From NCBI GenBank assembly GCA_963758945.1, contig CAVWXY010000006.1, forward strand, positions 186,001-250,000: a stretch of DNA of 64,000 nucleotides, written 5' to 3'. The stretch comes from VAZQ01 sp963758945. Its GTDB lineage: Bacteria > Pseudomonadota > Alphaproteobacteria > Rhizobiales > Xanthobacteraceae. Below, piece by piece: positions 40,227 through 49,260 of the stretch; position 1 is the stretch's first letter; each line of letters opens with the position of its first letter. The translations under genes and the position numbers were made by a program. The notes under the pieces are model-generated. The model searched no databases. It saw only the letters and a program-made list of their open reading frames with translations, and was not told where the DNA came from.

Positions 40227-41243
40227 TCACGCGGTCGCGGCGAGGACGTGATCGACCTCGGCCAAGGCCTTATTCTTCGCCGGCGCCGTCATCAACGACG
40301 CCGTAATGCCGTTGCGCACGATCGTCACGATATCCTCGCGTCCGAGTCCGAGCGCGCCCGACACCGCGCGATAGTTCTCGTTGACGTAGCCGCCGAAATA
40401 GGCGGGATCGTCGGAATTGACCGTAGCGACGACGCCTTTGTCCATCAGCCGGCGCAGCGGATGGTGAACGAGATCATCGATGACGCGCAGCCGCAGATTG
40501 GAGAGCGGACACATGGTCAGCGGAACCTGCTCGCGGGCGAGCCGGCTCACCAAGGCCGCATCCTCGAGCGAGTGGTTGCCATGATCGATGCGCGCGACGC
40601 CGAGCACGTCGAGCGCTTCCCAGACATAGCCCGCCGGCCCTTCCTCGCCCGCATGGGCGGTGAGAAAAAAGCCGGCCTCGCGGGCGCGGCGGAACACGTG
40701 CTTGAACTTGCTCGGCGGGTTGCCCTTCTCGGATGAATCGAGCCCGATTCCGACGATCCGGTCCTTGAACGCCAGCGCCGAGTCAAGGGTCCGCTCGGCG
40801 TCCGCCTCGTCGAGATGCCGGAGAAAGCACATGATCAGGCTTGCCTCTATTCCCAGCTTTGCTCCGGCACCGGCGATGGCGCGATGCAGACCTTCGACGA
40901 CCGTCGCGAACGCGACGCCGCGGGACGTGTGGCCCTGCGGGTCGAAGAACATCTCGACGTGCCGGACGTTGTCGGCGCGCGCGCGTTCGAGATAGGCCCA
41001 GGCCAAGTCGTAGAAATCCTGCTCGGTGATCAGGACCGACATGCCCTGATAATAGAGGTCGAGAAAATCCTGCAGGTTGCGGAACCGATACGCCTGCCGC
41101 AACGCCTCGACCGACGGGTACGGGAGCCGAATGCCGTTACGGCGCGCCAACGCGAACGTCATCTCGGGCTCGAGGCTGCCCTCGATGTGGATGTGCAGCT
41201 CGCATTTGGGAAGCCGCCTGATCAAACCGTCCGTGTCTTGCAT
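40227..41243 (-). CDS. Adenine deaminase-type protein of the adenosine/AMP deaminase family
   Basis: Zinc hydrolase that deaminates adenine, possibly adenosine. The 338-residue protein has metal motifs HIHIEGS (residues 17-23), LTAHAGEE, and the pair IDHGNHS and VNSDDPAYFGG. The segment MFFDPQGHTSRG is characteristic of the adenine-deaminase branch, where true adenosine deaminases have a VELR-type motif (family knowledge). Annotation as add is possible, but adenine seems the more likely substrate. It stands beside two palindromic elements. Confidence 0.83.
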   Translation of the reverse strand: MQDTDGLIRRLPKCELHIHIEGSLEPEMTFALARRNGIRLPYPSVEALRQAYRFRNLQDFLDLYYQGMSVLITEQDFYDLAWAYLERARADNVRHVEMFFDPQGHTSRGVAFATVVEGLHRAIAGAGAKLGIEASLIMCFLRHLDEADAERTLDSALAFKDRIVGIGLDSSEKGNPPSKFKHVFRRAREAGFFLTAHAGEEGPAGYVWEALDVLGVARIDHGNHSLEDAALVSRLAREQVPLTMCPLSNLRLRVIDDLVHHPLRRLMDKGVVATVNSDDPAYFGGYVNENYRAVSGALGLGREDIVTIVRNGITASLMTAPAKNKALAEVDHVLAATA

Positions 41244-41402
41244 TCGTTCCTATCTCCCGCGGGCGTGAAGCGGTGTCCAACCGGGCTCCGGCAACTCCCC
41301 GAGGGAGCGTTCGAGCCGGGCAGGTTGTCGCAGATGGTCGAATCCGGGGCCGCGGTCGACATGTGCGCCGAAGACCTGGAGCGAAAATAGGGCGGCTCGG
41401 CT

Positions 41403-42209
41403 TCAACCCTGCCGAGCAAGGCGCTCGTATTCCCTGCGCACGAGATTCTTGCCGTAGGCCCGCTCGAGCCGGCGGACGATAAAGTGACCTCGGGCGACGT
41501 CCTGGAAGTGCTCGATAAACGCGTAATTCACGGCGGCGCCGCCGAGCGCGCCGATCACCGGGACGGCCTGCGCCGCGGCCTTCTGCGTCACCACGACGCC
41601 AAAGCGTGACGCCACTTGCGTGATGAAGCGAACCAGGATCGGGCTGCTTTCCTCGATGACCCCGCGCTCTGCGATGAAGCGCGCGGCTTGCGTCACGCTC
41701 TTTGCGAGCATGCCGCGCACGGCGAAATACCCGCTCTCGGAAGCGTCGGTGGAGCCCGGTCGTCCACCCAGAGCAAAGACCTGCATGCAGGCGAGCGCCG
41801 CTTCCGGATCGGCGAGGTCCTCGCCCTCTCCTCGAGCGATCTCCGCAATCGACCGCAGCATGACGACGGTCGACACCGGAAGCTCCACGGGAAGGCTGGC
41901 CAAGCCGAATGCGCCGCCTGCCGCCCCGGTTGCCGCGGCCAAGGCCCTGTGCAAGCGCGGCGATCCCGCGTCAGCGGGGCCTCGCATGGTCCGCAGCGCC
42001 GCATTGAGGGCCAGTTTGAGCGCCTTTGCGGTGGCGGTCGTGATAAGTCGTGTGGCCGACGCGGGCAGCGCGTAGCCGATGAGCTCGACCGGCTTGCCGA
42101 GCATATTGGTGAGACGGGCGGCAAAGCCCGGATGCTCGAGCAACTGCACCGCCCTTTGCAGCGCCGCGAGGTCGGCTTCTGTCATGGTGCCGACCAACTC
42201 CGGTGACAT
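41403..42209 (-). CDS. EcsC family protein
   Basis: 268-residue protein of the EcsC family, known first from the Bacillus ecs locus and of no firm biochemical function. Motifs: RAVQLLEHPGFAARLTNMLG near the start, LPVELPVSTVVMLRSIAEIAR and AQAVPVIGALGGAAVNYAFIEHFQDVARGHF at the end. Hydrophobic helices in the centre suggest membrane association. ATG 42209 follows a good AGAGGGAG site; an in-frame ATG at 42242 would add 11 residues. It is divergent from the dienelactone hydrolase gene. Confidence 0.8.
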   Translation of the reverse strand: MSPELVGTMTEADLAALQRAVQLLEHPGFAARLTNMLGKPVELIGYALPASATRLITTATAKALKLALNAALRTMRGPADAGSPRLHRALAAATGAAGGAFGLASLPVELPVSTVVMLRSIAEIARGEGEDLADPEAALACMQVFALGGRPGSTDASESGYFAVRGMLAKSVTQAARFIAERGVIEESSPILVRFITQVASRFGVVVTQKAAAQAVPVIGALGGAAVNYAFIEHFQDVARGHFIVRRLERAYGKNLVRREYERLARQG

Positions 42210-42495
42210 CGATCGAGGCTCCCTCTGCGGCGCTTGGGTCATCGGCCCGCCGCGGCAAGTCATTGCTGGTCTTACGAATGCCCGTTGTGGCGGATTGTTC
42301 CGGCGAAACCACGGCGGCTTGCTCCGAAGGGAAGGCACGGCGAAGCACTGCGATCGGCGCGCGCAAGCACCGCAAGCCCGCGCGTTCTTGCGACGGTTCC
42401 CGGTGTCGCGCGGGCGACATCGTGATCAATTGATGCTACGTCATGCTCCGCTCCGGAACGGCTGGGCCACGATTTTTTCAGGTATCGGAGGAACC

Positions 42496-43167
42496 ATGGG
42501 CACGAAGATCAGCTTCAAACGAGCCGACGGCAAGGACGCGTCCGGCTATCTCGCCAAGCCCGGCCGCGCCGACGCGCCGGGCGTTGTCGTCATCCAGGAG
42601 TGGTGGGGGCTGCAAGATCAGATCAAGGGCATCTGCGACCGCTTTTCATTGGCGGGATACGAGGCGCTCGCGCCCGATCTCTATGCCGGCACCGTCGTTC
42701 CCTACCACGACGCGGAAGCCGCCAATCGGGAGATGAGCTCGCTCAACTTTCTCGATGCGACCGACCAGGTGGTGCGCGGCGCAGCGCAGTTCCTCAAGCT
42801 CACCGGCGTCAAGGTGGGGCTCACCGGCTTCTGCATGGGCGGCGCGGTGACAATTCTCGGAGCGATCCGCATTCCGGAGCTGAGTGCCGCGGTGTGCTTC
42901 TACGGGCTTCCGCCCGCGAACGTCGCTGGTCCCGCCGACATCCGCGTGCCGCTGCAGGCCCATTTCGCCAACGAGGATGACTGGTGCACGCCGGCGGCGG
43001 TGGACGAGTTCGAAGCGGTGCTCAAGCGCGCGGGAAAACCGGCCGAGATCTTTCGTTACCAGGCGAAGCACGGGTTCATGAACGAGCAGCGCCCCGACGC
43101 GCATCAGCGGCAGGCGGCGGAGCTCGCGTGGTCGCGCACCCTCGACTTCTGGGGGAAACACCTTTAG
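42496..43167 (+). CDS. Dienelactone hydrolase family protein
   Basis: 223-residue alpha/beta hydrolase. The triad is Cys in LTGFCMGGAV, Asp in ANEDDWC and His in AKHGFMNEQ, as in carboxymethylenebutenolidase, which opens the dienelactone ring in chlorocatechol breakdown. The motif VVIQEWWGL is also typical. A GGAGGAACC site precedes the ATG at 42496. No aromatic-degradation genes are near, so the real substrate may be another ester or lactone. Followed after 25 bp by the RidA-like gene in the same direction. Confidence 0.9.
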   Translation: MGTKISFKRADGKDASGYLAKPGRADAPGVVVIQEWWGLQDQIKGICDRFSLAGYEALAPDLYAGTVVPYHDAEAANREMSSLNFLDATDQVVRGAAQFLKLTGVKVGLTGFCMGGAVTILGAIRIPELSAAVCFYGLPPANVAGPADIRVPLQAHFANEDDWCTPAAVDEFEAVLKRAGKPAEIFRYQAKHGFMNEQRPDAHQRQAAELAWSRTLDFWGKHL

Positions 43168-43192
43168 GGGGCGGCGGACAGCGCCGGCTCGC

Positions 43193-44470
43193 ATGTCGAA
43201 CCGTGACGCCTTTTCAGAGCCTCGGCGGCGGATGTCGCGGCGTGCGCTCGTCGCCGCCGCGGTGGGGGCGGCGGGCGTCCACGCGCTGCCTTTCTCCCTC
43301 CCGGCAACGGCGGCGCCGCGCGCTCCCCGGCCGGTGCCGACGCGATGGCTCGCGTCCGAAGATCCGGCTTTCGCCGCCGGCGCGATGGCGGGCGAGCTCA
43401 CATTCGTGGCGCAGGACGCCGGCGGTCCCGGCGAGCTTCCCGGCCACGCAGCGGCGCAAGCCGAGCGCACGTTGCAGAATCTCGGCCGCGCGCTTGCCGC
43501 GGTCGGTCAGGGCCCGGACGACCTGGTATTCCTGCAAGTGCTGCTCGCCGACTACACCGCCGCGCCCGAGATCGGCCGGATGCTGCGGGCGACGTTCAAA
43601 TCGGAGCGCGCTCCGACCACCTGCTTCGTCGGCGTCTCCGGCCTCGGACCCGACCGGCTGGTGCGAATGGACGCCGTCACCTCGACCAATGGCGACCGGG
43701 CGGCGGTCGTGGCCGAGGGCGTGCCGCTTCCACTCGGTGCCCCCTGTCACGCCGTCAGAGCGGGAGATCTTGTTTTCGTCGGCGGCGTGGACGCACCCGA
43801 AGAAACCGCGTCGCCGACCACGATCATTCTCGAACGCCTCGATGCCGTTCTGCGCGCGGCCGGCCTCGGTTTGAAAAACTCCTTTCGGCACTGGGCATTC
43901 CTGCGCAACCTGGCGGCGGCGAGCGTGCGCGACGCCTATGGACGCGAACGCACCGCCAAACTCGATCCGATTTTCGCGCCCGATGAGTTTCCGGCCAACT
44001 CCCGCATCGGCAGCCCGGCGCTCGGTCCGGGCGTCGCGCAACGGTCTTTTGCCGTGGCGACACGCGCTGACCGAAAATATATCGACAGCAAGTTTGCCCG
44101 GCGCACGCCGCACATATTCGCGCAGAGCGTGCGGGTGGGAGACTGGCTGTTCATCGCCGGCCAGGATGCCGTCGACGTCGCGCAGCAGACGCTGTTCGTC
44201 GGCGACCTGCGCGCGCAGACCGAGCAGTGCGTGCGGCAGCTGCAGTTCATCACGGAAGCAGCGGGCGGAACGCTGGACGATATCGTGAAGACCACGGTTT
44301 ACCTCCTGGCGGGACAGGATCGCGCCGTGCTCCTCGATGCCTACAGCGAACAGTTCAGGCGCCGCCTGCGCAGCCCATGGATGCCCGCCGGCCTGACGAT
44401 GACGGTCGACGCCCTGCGTCCGGATTGCCTGGTCGAGATCGACGCGGTGGCCTATCTGGGCGCCCGCTAG
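43193..44470 (+). CDS. Exported protein with three RidA/YjgF-like domains
   Basis: 425-residue protein. The N-terminus has an Arg-rich start and hydrophobic stretch (RRRMSRRALVAAAVGAAG), a Tat-like signal. Three segments resemble the RidA (Rid/YER057c/UK114) fold: about 55-145 (GELTFVAQDAGG ... LVFLQVLLADY), 150-290 (DLVFVGGVDAP) and 295-425 (DWLFIAGQDAV ... DDIVKTTVYLLAG). RidA proteins hydrolyse reactive imines in the cytoplasm, usually as trimers of single domains, so a fused, exported trimer-like chain is unusual. The Arg that binds carboxylates in RidA is not obvious in every repeat. Partner of the preceding hydrolase by position. Function unknown. Confidence 0.75.
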   Translation: MSNRDAFSEPRRRMSRRALVAAAVGAAGVHALPFSLPATAAPRAPRPVPTRWLASEDPAFAAGAMAGELTFVAQDAGGPGELPGHAAAQAERTLQNLGRALAAVGQGPDDLVFLQVLLADYTAAPEIGRMLRATFKSERAPTTCFVGVSGLGPDRLVRMDAVTSTNGDRAAVVAEGVPLPLGAPCHAVRAGDLVFVGGVDAPEETASPTTIILERLDAVLRAAGLGLKNSFRHWAFLRNLAAASVRDAYGRERTAKLDPIFAPDEFPANSRIGSPALGPGVAQRSFAVATRADRKYIDSKFARRTPHIFAQSVRVGDWLFIAGQDAVDVAQQTLFVGDLRAQTEQCVRQLQFITEAAGGTLDDIVKTTVYLLAGQDRAVLLDAYSEQFRRRLRSPWMPAGLTMTVDALRPDCLVEIDAVAYLGAR

Positions 44471-44473
44471 CTG

Positions 44474-44518
44474 GAACATCTTTTCCGAAAACCGGTATCC
44501 GCTTTTCGGGATCATGCT
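44474..44518. repeat. Rhizobial palindromic repeat (AGCATGATC family), copy B
   Basis: A degraded left end (GAACATC) and core TTTTCCGAAAACCGG, then CTTTTCGGGATCATGCT; it matches copy A at 38103-38149 in order and sequence. It lies between the convergent RidA-like and fumC genes, where it could act as a bidirectional transcription end. Confidence 0.75.
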
Positions 44519-44546
44519 CTGGGAACCCGCCGGTCCATCACACCCG

Positions 44547-45950
44547 TCAATCGGTGGCGACGTAGGGCTTCACCATCTTTGCCGGATCGACGATGCGATC
44601 GAACTCGGCTTCGGTCACGAAGCCGAGCTGCAGCGCGGCCTCCTTCAGGGTGAGATCGTGCTCCATGGCGTAATGGGCGATCTTCGACGCCTTGTCGTAG
44701 CCGATCACCGGGGCCAGCGCCGTCACCAGCATTAGCGAACGATCGACGTAGTCCTTGATCTTCTTGCGGTTCGGCTCGGCGCCTTCGACCAGGAACTTGC
44801 GGAAATTCGTGCAGCCGTCGGTCAGGATCGTGACGGAATGCATGATGTTGAAGATGATCAGCGGCTTGTAGACGTTCATTTCGAGGTAGCCGCCGGCGCC
44901 GCCGAAGCCCACGGCGACGTCGTTACCCATGACTTGCACCGCGATCATGGTGAGCGCCTCAGCCTGAGTCGGGTTGACCTTGCCCGGCATGATCGATGAG
45001 CCAGGCTCGTTCTCGGGAATCAGCAGCTCGGCGAAGCCTGCGCGCGGCCCGCACGACATCAGGCGGATGTCGTTGCCGATCTTGTAGAGCGACACGGCGA
45101 GGGTGCGCAGCGTGCCCGATAGCTGCACCAGGGCATCGTGCGCGCCCTGCACCGCGAACTTGTTGGGCGCGCTGACGAACGGCAGGTTCGTGAGCTTGGC
45201 GATCTCCGCCGCGGCCGCTTCGGCGAAGCGGGGCGCCGCGTTGATGCCGGTGCCGACGGCGGTGCCGCCGAGCGCGAGGCGATAGACGCCCTTGAGCGCG
45301 TCCTCGATCCGCTCGAGATCGTCGGCGAGCATGGCGGCATAGCCCGACCATTCCTGCCCGAGCGTGAGCGGCGTTGCATCCTGCATATGGGTGCGGCCGA
45401 TCTTGACGATGTCGTCCCACTCGGCCGCCTTCGCAGCGATGGCGTCGTGCAGCGCCTTCACCGCCGGAACGAGCCGGCCCGTGACGCCGAGTGCGGCGGC
45501 GATATTCATCGCCGAGGGAAAGGTGTCGTTGGACGACTGCGACATGTTGACGTGATCGTTGGGGTGCACCGGCGATTTGCTGCCGAGCGCCGTGCCCGCA
45601 AGCTGGCAGCAACGGTTGGAGATCACCTCGTTCACGTTCATGTTGAATTGCGTGCCGCTGCCCGTCATCCAGACATGCAGCGGGAACATCTCGTGATGCT
45701 GCCCGGCAAGAATCTCGTCGCTGGCCTGCAGGATCAGCGCGTGCGCCTTGTCGTCGAGCCGCCTGCTGGCGTGATTGGCATTGGCGACCGCCTTTTTCAG
45801 GATGGCGTAGGCCTCGATCATCTCCCGCGGCATCAAGTCCTTGCCGATGCTGAAATGCTCCAGCGAGCGCTGGGTCTGGGCCCCCCACAGCTTGTCGGCG
45901 GGAACTTCGACTATGCCGAGGCTATCGGTTTCCTTTCGCACGCTCGTCAT
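44547..45950 (-). CDS. fumC: Fumarate hydratase class II
   Basis: Interconverts fumarate and malate in the citric acid cycle, as an iron-free tetramer. The 467-residue protein has GTGINAAPRFAEAAA-type helix features, the catalytic motif HMQDATPLTLGQEWSGY and the superfamily signature GSSIMPGKVNPTQ. The ATG at 45950 with the AAAGG site fits; codons further upstream have no family match. Mqo, which oxidises the malate it makes, is encoded 1.6 kb away on the same strand. Confidence 0.96.
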   Translation of the reverse strand: MTSVRKETDSLGIVEVPADKLWGAQTQRSLEHFSIGKDLMPREMIEAYAILKKAVANANHASRRLDDKAHALILQASDEILAGQHHEMFPLHVWMTGSGTQFNMNVNEVISNRCCQLAGTALGSKSPVHPNDHVNMSQSSNDTFPSAMNIAAALGVTGRLVPAVKALHDAIAAKAAEWDDIVKIGRTHMQDATPLTLGQEWSGYAAMLADDLERIEDALKGVYRLALGGTAVGTGINAAPRFAEAAAAEIAKLTNLPFVSAPNKFAVQGAHDALVQLSGTLRTLAVSLYKIGNDIRLMSCGPRAGFAELLIPENEPGSSIMPGKVNPTQAEALTMIAVQVMGNDVAVGFGGAGGYLEMNVYKPLIIFNIMHSVTILTDGCTNFRKFLVEGAEPNRKKIKDYVDRSLMLVTALAPVIGYDKASKIAHYAMEHDLTLKEAALQLGFVTEAEFDRIVDPAKMVKPYVATD

Positions 45951-46099
45951 GTGACCTTTCCCGATGTGGTTTTCCAAGTTCCGGATCCGCCGCCGCGCGC
46001 GAACGTAACAGCCCCGGCACGGTGGCGAAAGGCTTGCGGGGATGCCGTATCCTGTGGTTATGCCTGCGCCGCGGGGATCGGCAGCTTCCGGAGGCATCG

Positions 46100-46231
46100 A
46101 TGGCGAGAACCGTCGCCGACTTCATCGCCGAGGCGCTGCAGAAGGCAGGCGTCAAGCGCGTCTACGGCGCGGTGGGCAATTCGCTCAACGCCTTCACCAA
46201 TTCGCTTCGCCGCCTTGAGAGCATCGACTGA
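46100..46231 (+). pseudogene. Truncated N-terminus of a TPP-dependent oxidase/dehydrogenase gene (PoxB-like)
   Basis: The first 43 codons encode MARTVADFIAEALQKAGVKR and VYGAVGNSLNAFTNSLRRL, a good match to the start of pyruvate oxidase-type ThDP enzymes, preceded by an intact GGAGG ribosome site. The frame stops at 46231 and the sequence then runs into the 3' end of the ThrE-type gene, which is on the opposite strand. The remaining 500 or so residues of the enzyme are gone. It is therefore a deletion remnant. Product, if translated, would be a 43-residue peptide. Confidence 0.75.
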
Positions 46232-47555
46232 TGGCTGCCGGCGACGGCCTGCCGCCGGGCGCGGATCGCGGATCGCGCATCGTTGCGCGCGTGCTCAGGA
46301 ACTCGACGATCCAGCCGCGCTCGCTGACGAACCGCGCCGCGGCCAGACCCAGCGCCATCGCGCCGACGATGAAGCCGCCCAGCGCCGCCGCCTGGATCGC
46401 CGCGAGCATGTCGCCCTGGTCGAACAGCACAATGGTTTGGAAGGCGTATGTGCCCGGCACCATGATGATGATGCCGGGCACGGTGAGCGCGATGCGCGGC
46501 TCGTGCACGTGACTCCGCGCAAGCGAGGCCATCAGCCCGACCGCGAACGCGCCGACGAATGTCGCCGGCGCCAGCGTCATGCCGGCGTCGTGCAAAGCGA
46601 GGCGCAGCTCGTTGCCGACGAGCGCCAGGAGACCGACGGCGAGCACGGTGCGCGGCGAGCTGTTGTAGAGAATGGCAAAGCCGCAGCCGCCGGCGAAGCT
46701 GGCGGCGGCACGCAGCAGCAGCGTGGTGAGCTCGCTCAGCTGCGGCGGCGGCGGGGTCGCGGCGGTCAAGCCGGCCGCGGCGGCGACGATGCAAAGGCCG
46801 AAGGCACCGGCCAGCATCAGCATGGTGCCGTAGGCGAGCCGCGTGATGCCCGCGATCGTCTGGTGCTGCAGCAGGTCGAGCAGCGCCGCCACCAGGGGAA
46901 AGCCCGGCACCATGAACAGCACCGCGGAGATGAAGCCGGCGGCGTGGTCCGGCGCGTGCAAGCCGAGGACCGGCGCCATCGCCGTTATAAGGCAGTAGAG
47001 GCCGGATGCGACCACGGCGCACAGCGCGGTGACCGCGTACTGGTTCAGCCGGCGGGCGAACAGCACCGACCGCAGCCACTGTCCGGTGCCGCCGCCGGCA
47101 ACGGCGGCGAGGACTTCGAGCGCGCTGCCGCCGTTGAGATAGGAAAACGCGCCGGAGGCGACGCCGACCGCCGCGGCAGTCTGGACAATTGAATAAAGCG
47201 GCGGCTCGGCCTCGATGGCAGCGAGCTGCCGCGCCAGCTCAAACGCAGTCACGCCGGGCGCCGCGGTGCGCGCAAGGTGCTCGAGCGCACCGAGGCGCCA
47301 GACGTTGATACCGGGCGGCCCCACTTCGTTCACCAGCGTGGCGTGCTGGTCGCCGCAGCGCGCCGAGGCCTCGATGCTGCCGAGCGCCACCCGCACCGAC
47401 AGCGCGTCGACGCCCATCGCGCGCGCGATCACGCCCATCCACTGCCGCACGCGGAACGCCGTATCCCCGGCGCGCAGCATCGACGCGCCGAAGCGCAGCA
47501 GGGCGTGCAGCTCCTCGGTGAGCGTGATCGTATTCTCGGCCGGCGGGCGGATCAT
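46194..47555 (-). CDS. ThrE-type threonine/serine exporter family protein
   Basis: 453-residue membrane protein combining an N-terminal DUF1212-type domain (about 1-150, with LALRFGASMLRAGDTAFRV-like opening and SVRVALGSIEASARC) with about ten helices of the ThrE/DUF3815 family. Motifs include VLFMVPGFPLVAALLDLL and TVPGIIIMVPGTYAFQT. The family exports threonine and serine in actinobacteria; its substrate here is unproven. The last 30 residues are unusual, and the stop lies within the truncated TPP-enzyme fragment, so the deletion may have replaced the original C-terminus. Confidence 0.82.
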   Translation of the reverse strand: MIRPPAENTITLTEELHALLRFGASMLRAGDTAFRVRQWMGVIARAMGVDALSVRVALGSIEASARCGDQHATLVNEVGPPGINVWRLGALEHLARTAAPGVTAFELARQLAAIEAEPPLYSIVQTAAAVGVASGAFSYLNGGSALEVLAAVAGGGTGQWLRSVLFARRLNQYAVTALCAVVASGLYCLITAMAPVLGLHAPDHAAGFISAVLFMVPGFPLVAALLDLLQHQTIAGITRLAYGTMLMLAGAFGLCIVAAAAGLTAATPPPPQLSELTTLLLRAAASFAGGCGFAILYNSSPRTVLAVGLLALVGNELRLALHDAGMTLAPATFVGAFAVGLMASLARSHVHEPRIALTVPGIIIMVPGTYAFQTIVLFDQGDMLAAIQAAALGGFIVGAMALGLAAARFVSERGWIVEFLSTRATMRDPRSAPGGRPSPAAISRCSQGGEANW

Positions 47556-47580
47556 CGCAGGTCGGTGCGAAGCGGCGCGC

Positions 47581-49081
47581 TCAAACGTTCTGCAGGTGCA
47601 GCACGGCTGCGGTCTCGGCCCGCACCCGCCGGCAGAGCTCGGCGTCCTCGATCAGCGATTGCCCGTATGACGGGATGATGCCCTTCAGCTTGGTGCTCCA
47701 GCCACCCGCCGTCAGCTTGTCCTTGAAGCAGCGCTCGAGGACGTTGAGCGAGATCCAGACGGCGGTGGATGCTCCGGGCGAGGCCCCAAGCAGCGCGACC
47801 AGCGAGCCGTCGGCGGCCGGCACCAATTCGGTTCCGAATTCCAGAATTCCGCCCTTTTGAGCATCCGGCTTGATGATCTGCACGCGCTGGCCCGCGACCT
47901 CGAGCCGCCAGTCCTTGGGATCCGCGGTCGGATAAAACTCCCGCAACGTCGCGAACCGGGCGCGCGACGACTGCATCACCTGGTCGATCAAATACTTTGT
48001 CAGGTCGAAATTGTCCCGGGCCACCGCCAGCAGCGGTCCGATATTGTTCGGCTTGATGGAAAGGAAGAGATCCAGCAACGAGCCGTGCTTGAGGAATTTG
48101 GTGGAAAAGCCGGCATAGGGTCCGAACAGGAGCGAGTGCTGTCCGCCGATCACGCGCGTGTCGAGGTGGGGAACCGACATCGGCGGGGAACCGACGGCGG
48201 CCTTGCCGTAGACCTTGGCATGATGACGCTTGTTCACGCCGGGATCGTCGCAGCGCAGCCAGATGCCGCTCACCGGAAATCCGCCGTAACCCTTGCCTTC
48301 CGGAATGCCGGATTTCTGCAACAGCGGCAGCGCGCCGCCGCCAGCACCGAGATAGACGAACTTGGCCGTGGTCGAGCGCTGCGCGCCGCTGCCGGCGTCC
48401 TTAACCTCCAGGCGCCAGCGTCCGCCCGGCTCGCGGCCGAGATCGGTGACGTGATGGGAGTAGTGGATCGCGAAGCCGTCGAGACCTTGCAGGTAGCGCA
48501 CGAGGTTGCGCGTGAGCGCGCCGTAATTCACGTCCGCGCCGGTGATCATGCGGGTCGCTGCTACCCGCTCGCCGGGATCGCGCCCTTCCATCACCAGCGG
48601 GACCCACTCGCCGATCTTCTGCTTGTCTTCGGTGTATTCCATCCCGTAGTAGCAGTGATGCGCGGTCAGCGCCTCGTATCGCTTCTTGAGGAATCGCCAC
48701 GTTGTCGGGGCCGCGGACGAAGCTCATATGCGGAACCGGATGGATGAAGGATTGCGGGTCGAGTATGGCCCCCTTCTTCACCAGGTAGGCCCACAGCTGG
48801 CGCGAGAGATCGAACTCCACGTTGACGTCCAGCGCCTTCGAAATATCGATGCTGCCATCGCTGCGCTGTGGCGTGTAGTTGAGCTCGCACAGCGCCGCGT
48901 GCCCGGTGCCGGCATTGTTCCAGGCATCGGAGCTCTCCTCGGCCGCACCGTCCAGCGTCTCGAACACTTCGATGTTCAGCGCGGGCTCGAGCTCCTTGAG
49001 GAACACCGCCAAGGTGGCGCTCATGATGCCGGCGCCGACGAGGACGATGTCCGGCTCCGCGGCGGTGCGATTTCCAACCAT
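47581..49081 (-). CDS. mqo: Malate:quinone oxidoreductase, single-base frameshift
   Basis: FAD enzyme at the inner membrane that oxidises malate to oxaloacetate and reduces quinone. Residues 1-128 (from ATG 49081; FAD motif IVLVGAGIMSATLAVFL) are in one frame and the rest, from about 48690 (FLKKRYEALTAHH, then EWVPLVMEGRDP), in another. Deleting one base at GAATC (48691-48695) restores NVAFLKKRYEAL and a 499-residue protein of normal length. A GGAGAAA site precedes the start. As written the protein would be inactive. It works with fumC nearby. Confidence 0.9.
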
Positions 49082-49260
49082 GGGGTTTCTCCGTTCCGAG
49101 AACGCGCGCAATGGCGCCCGGCGAGCCTGCGGCCCGTTGCGCCGGGCAAGACCGCCGCCGCCGGCCCGTTGACTTGGCACGGACGAACTGCGCTGGCAAC
49201 GGCGGGCGAGGGAGCACAGGGAGGGGAGAGCAACGGCGCGCAGCGGCGGCTTGCGCGACC

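Noticed and set aside
41403..42338. Longer EcsC protein starting at 42338
   Set aside because: The extra residues have no family match, and the ribosome site supports a later ATG.
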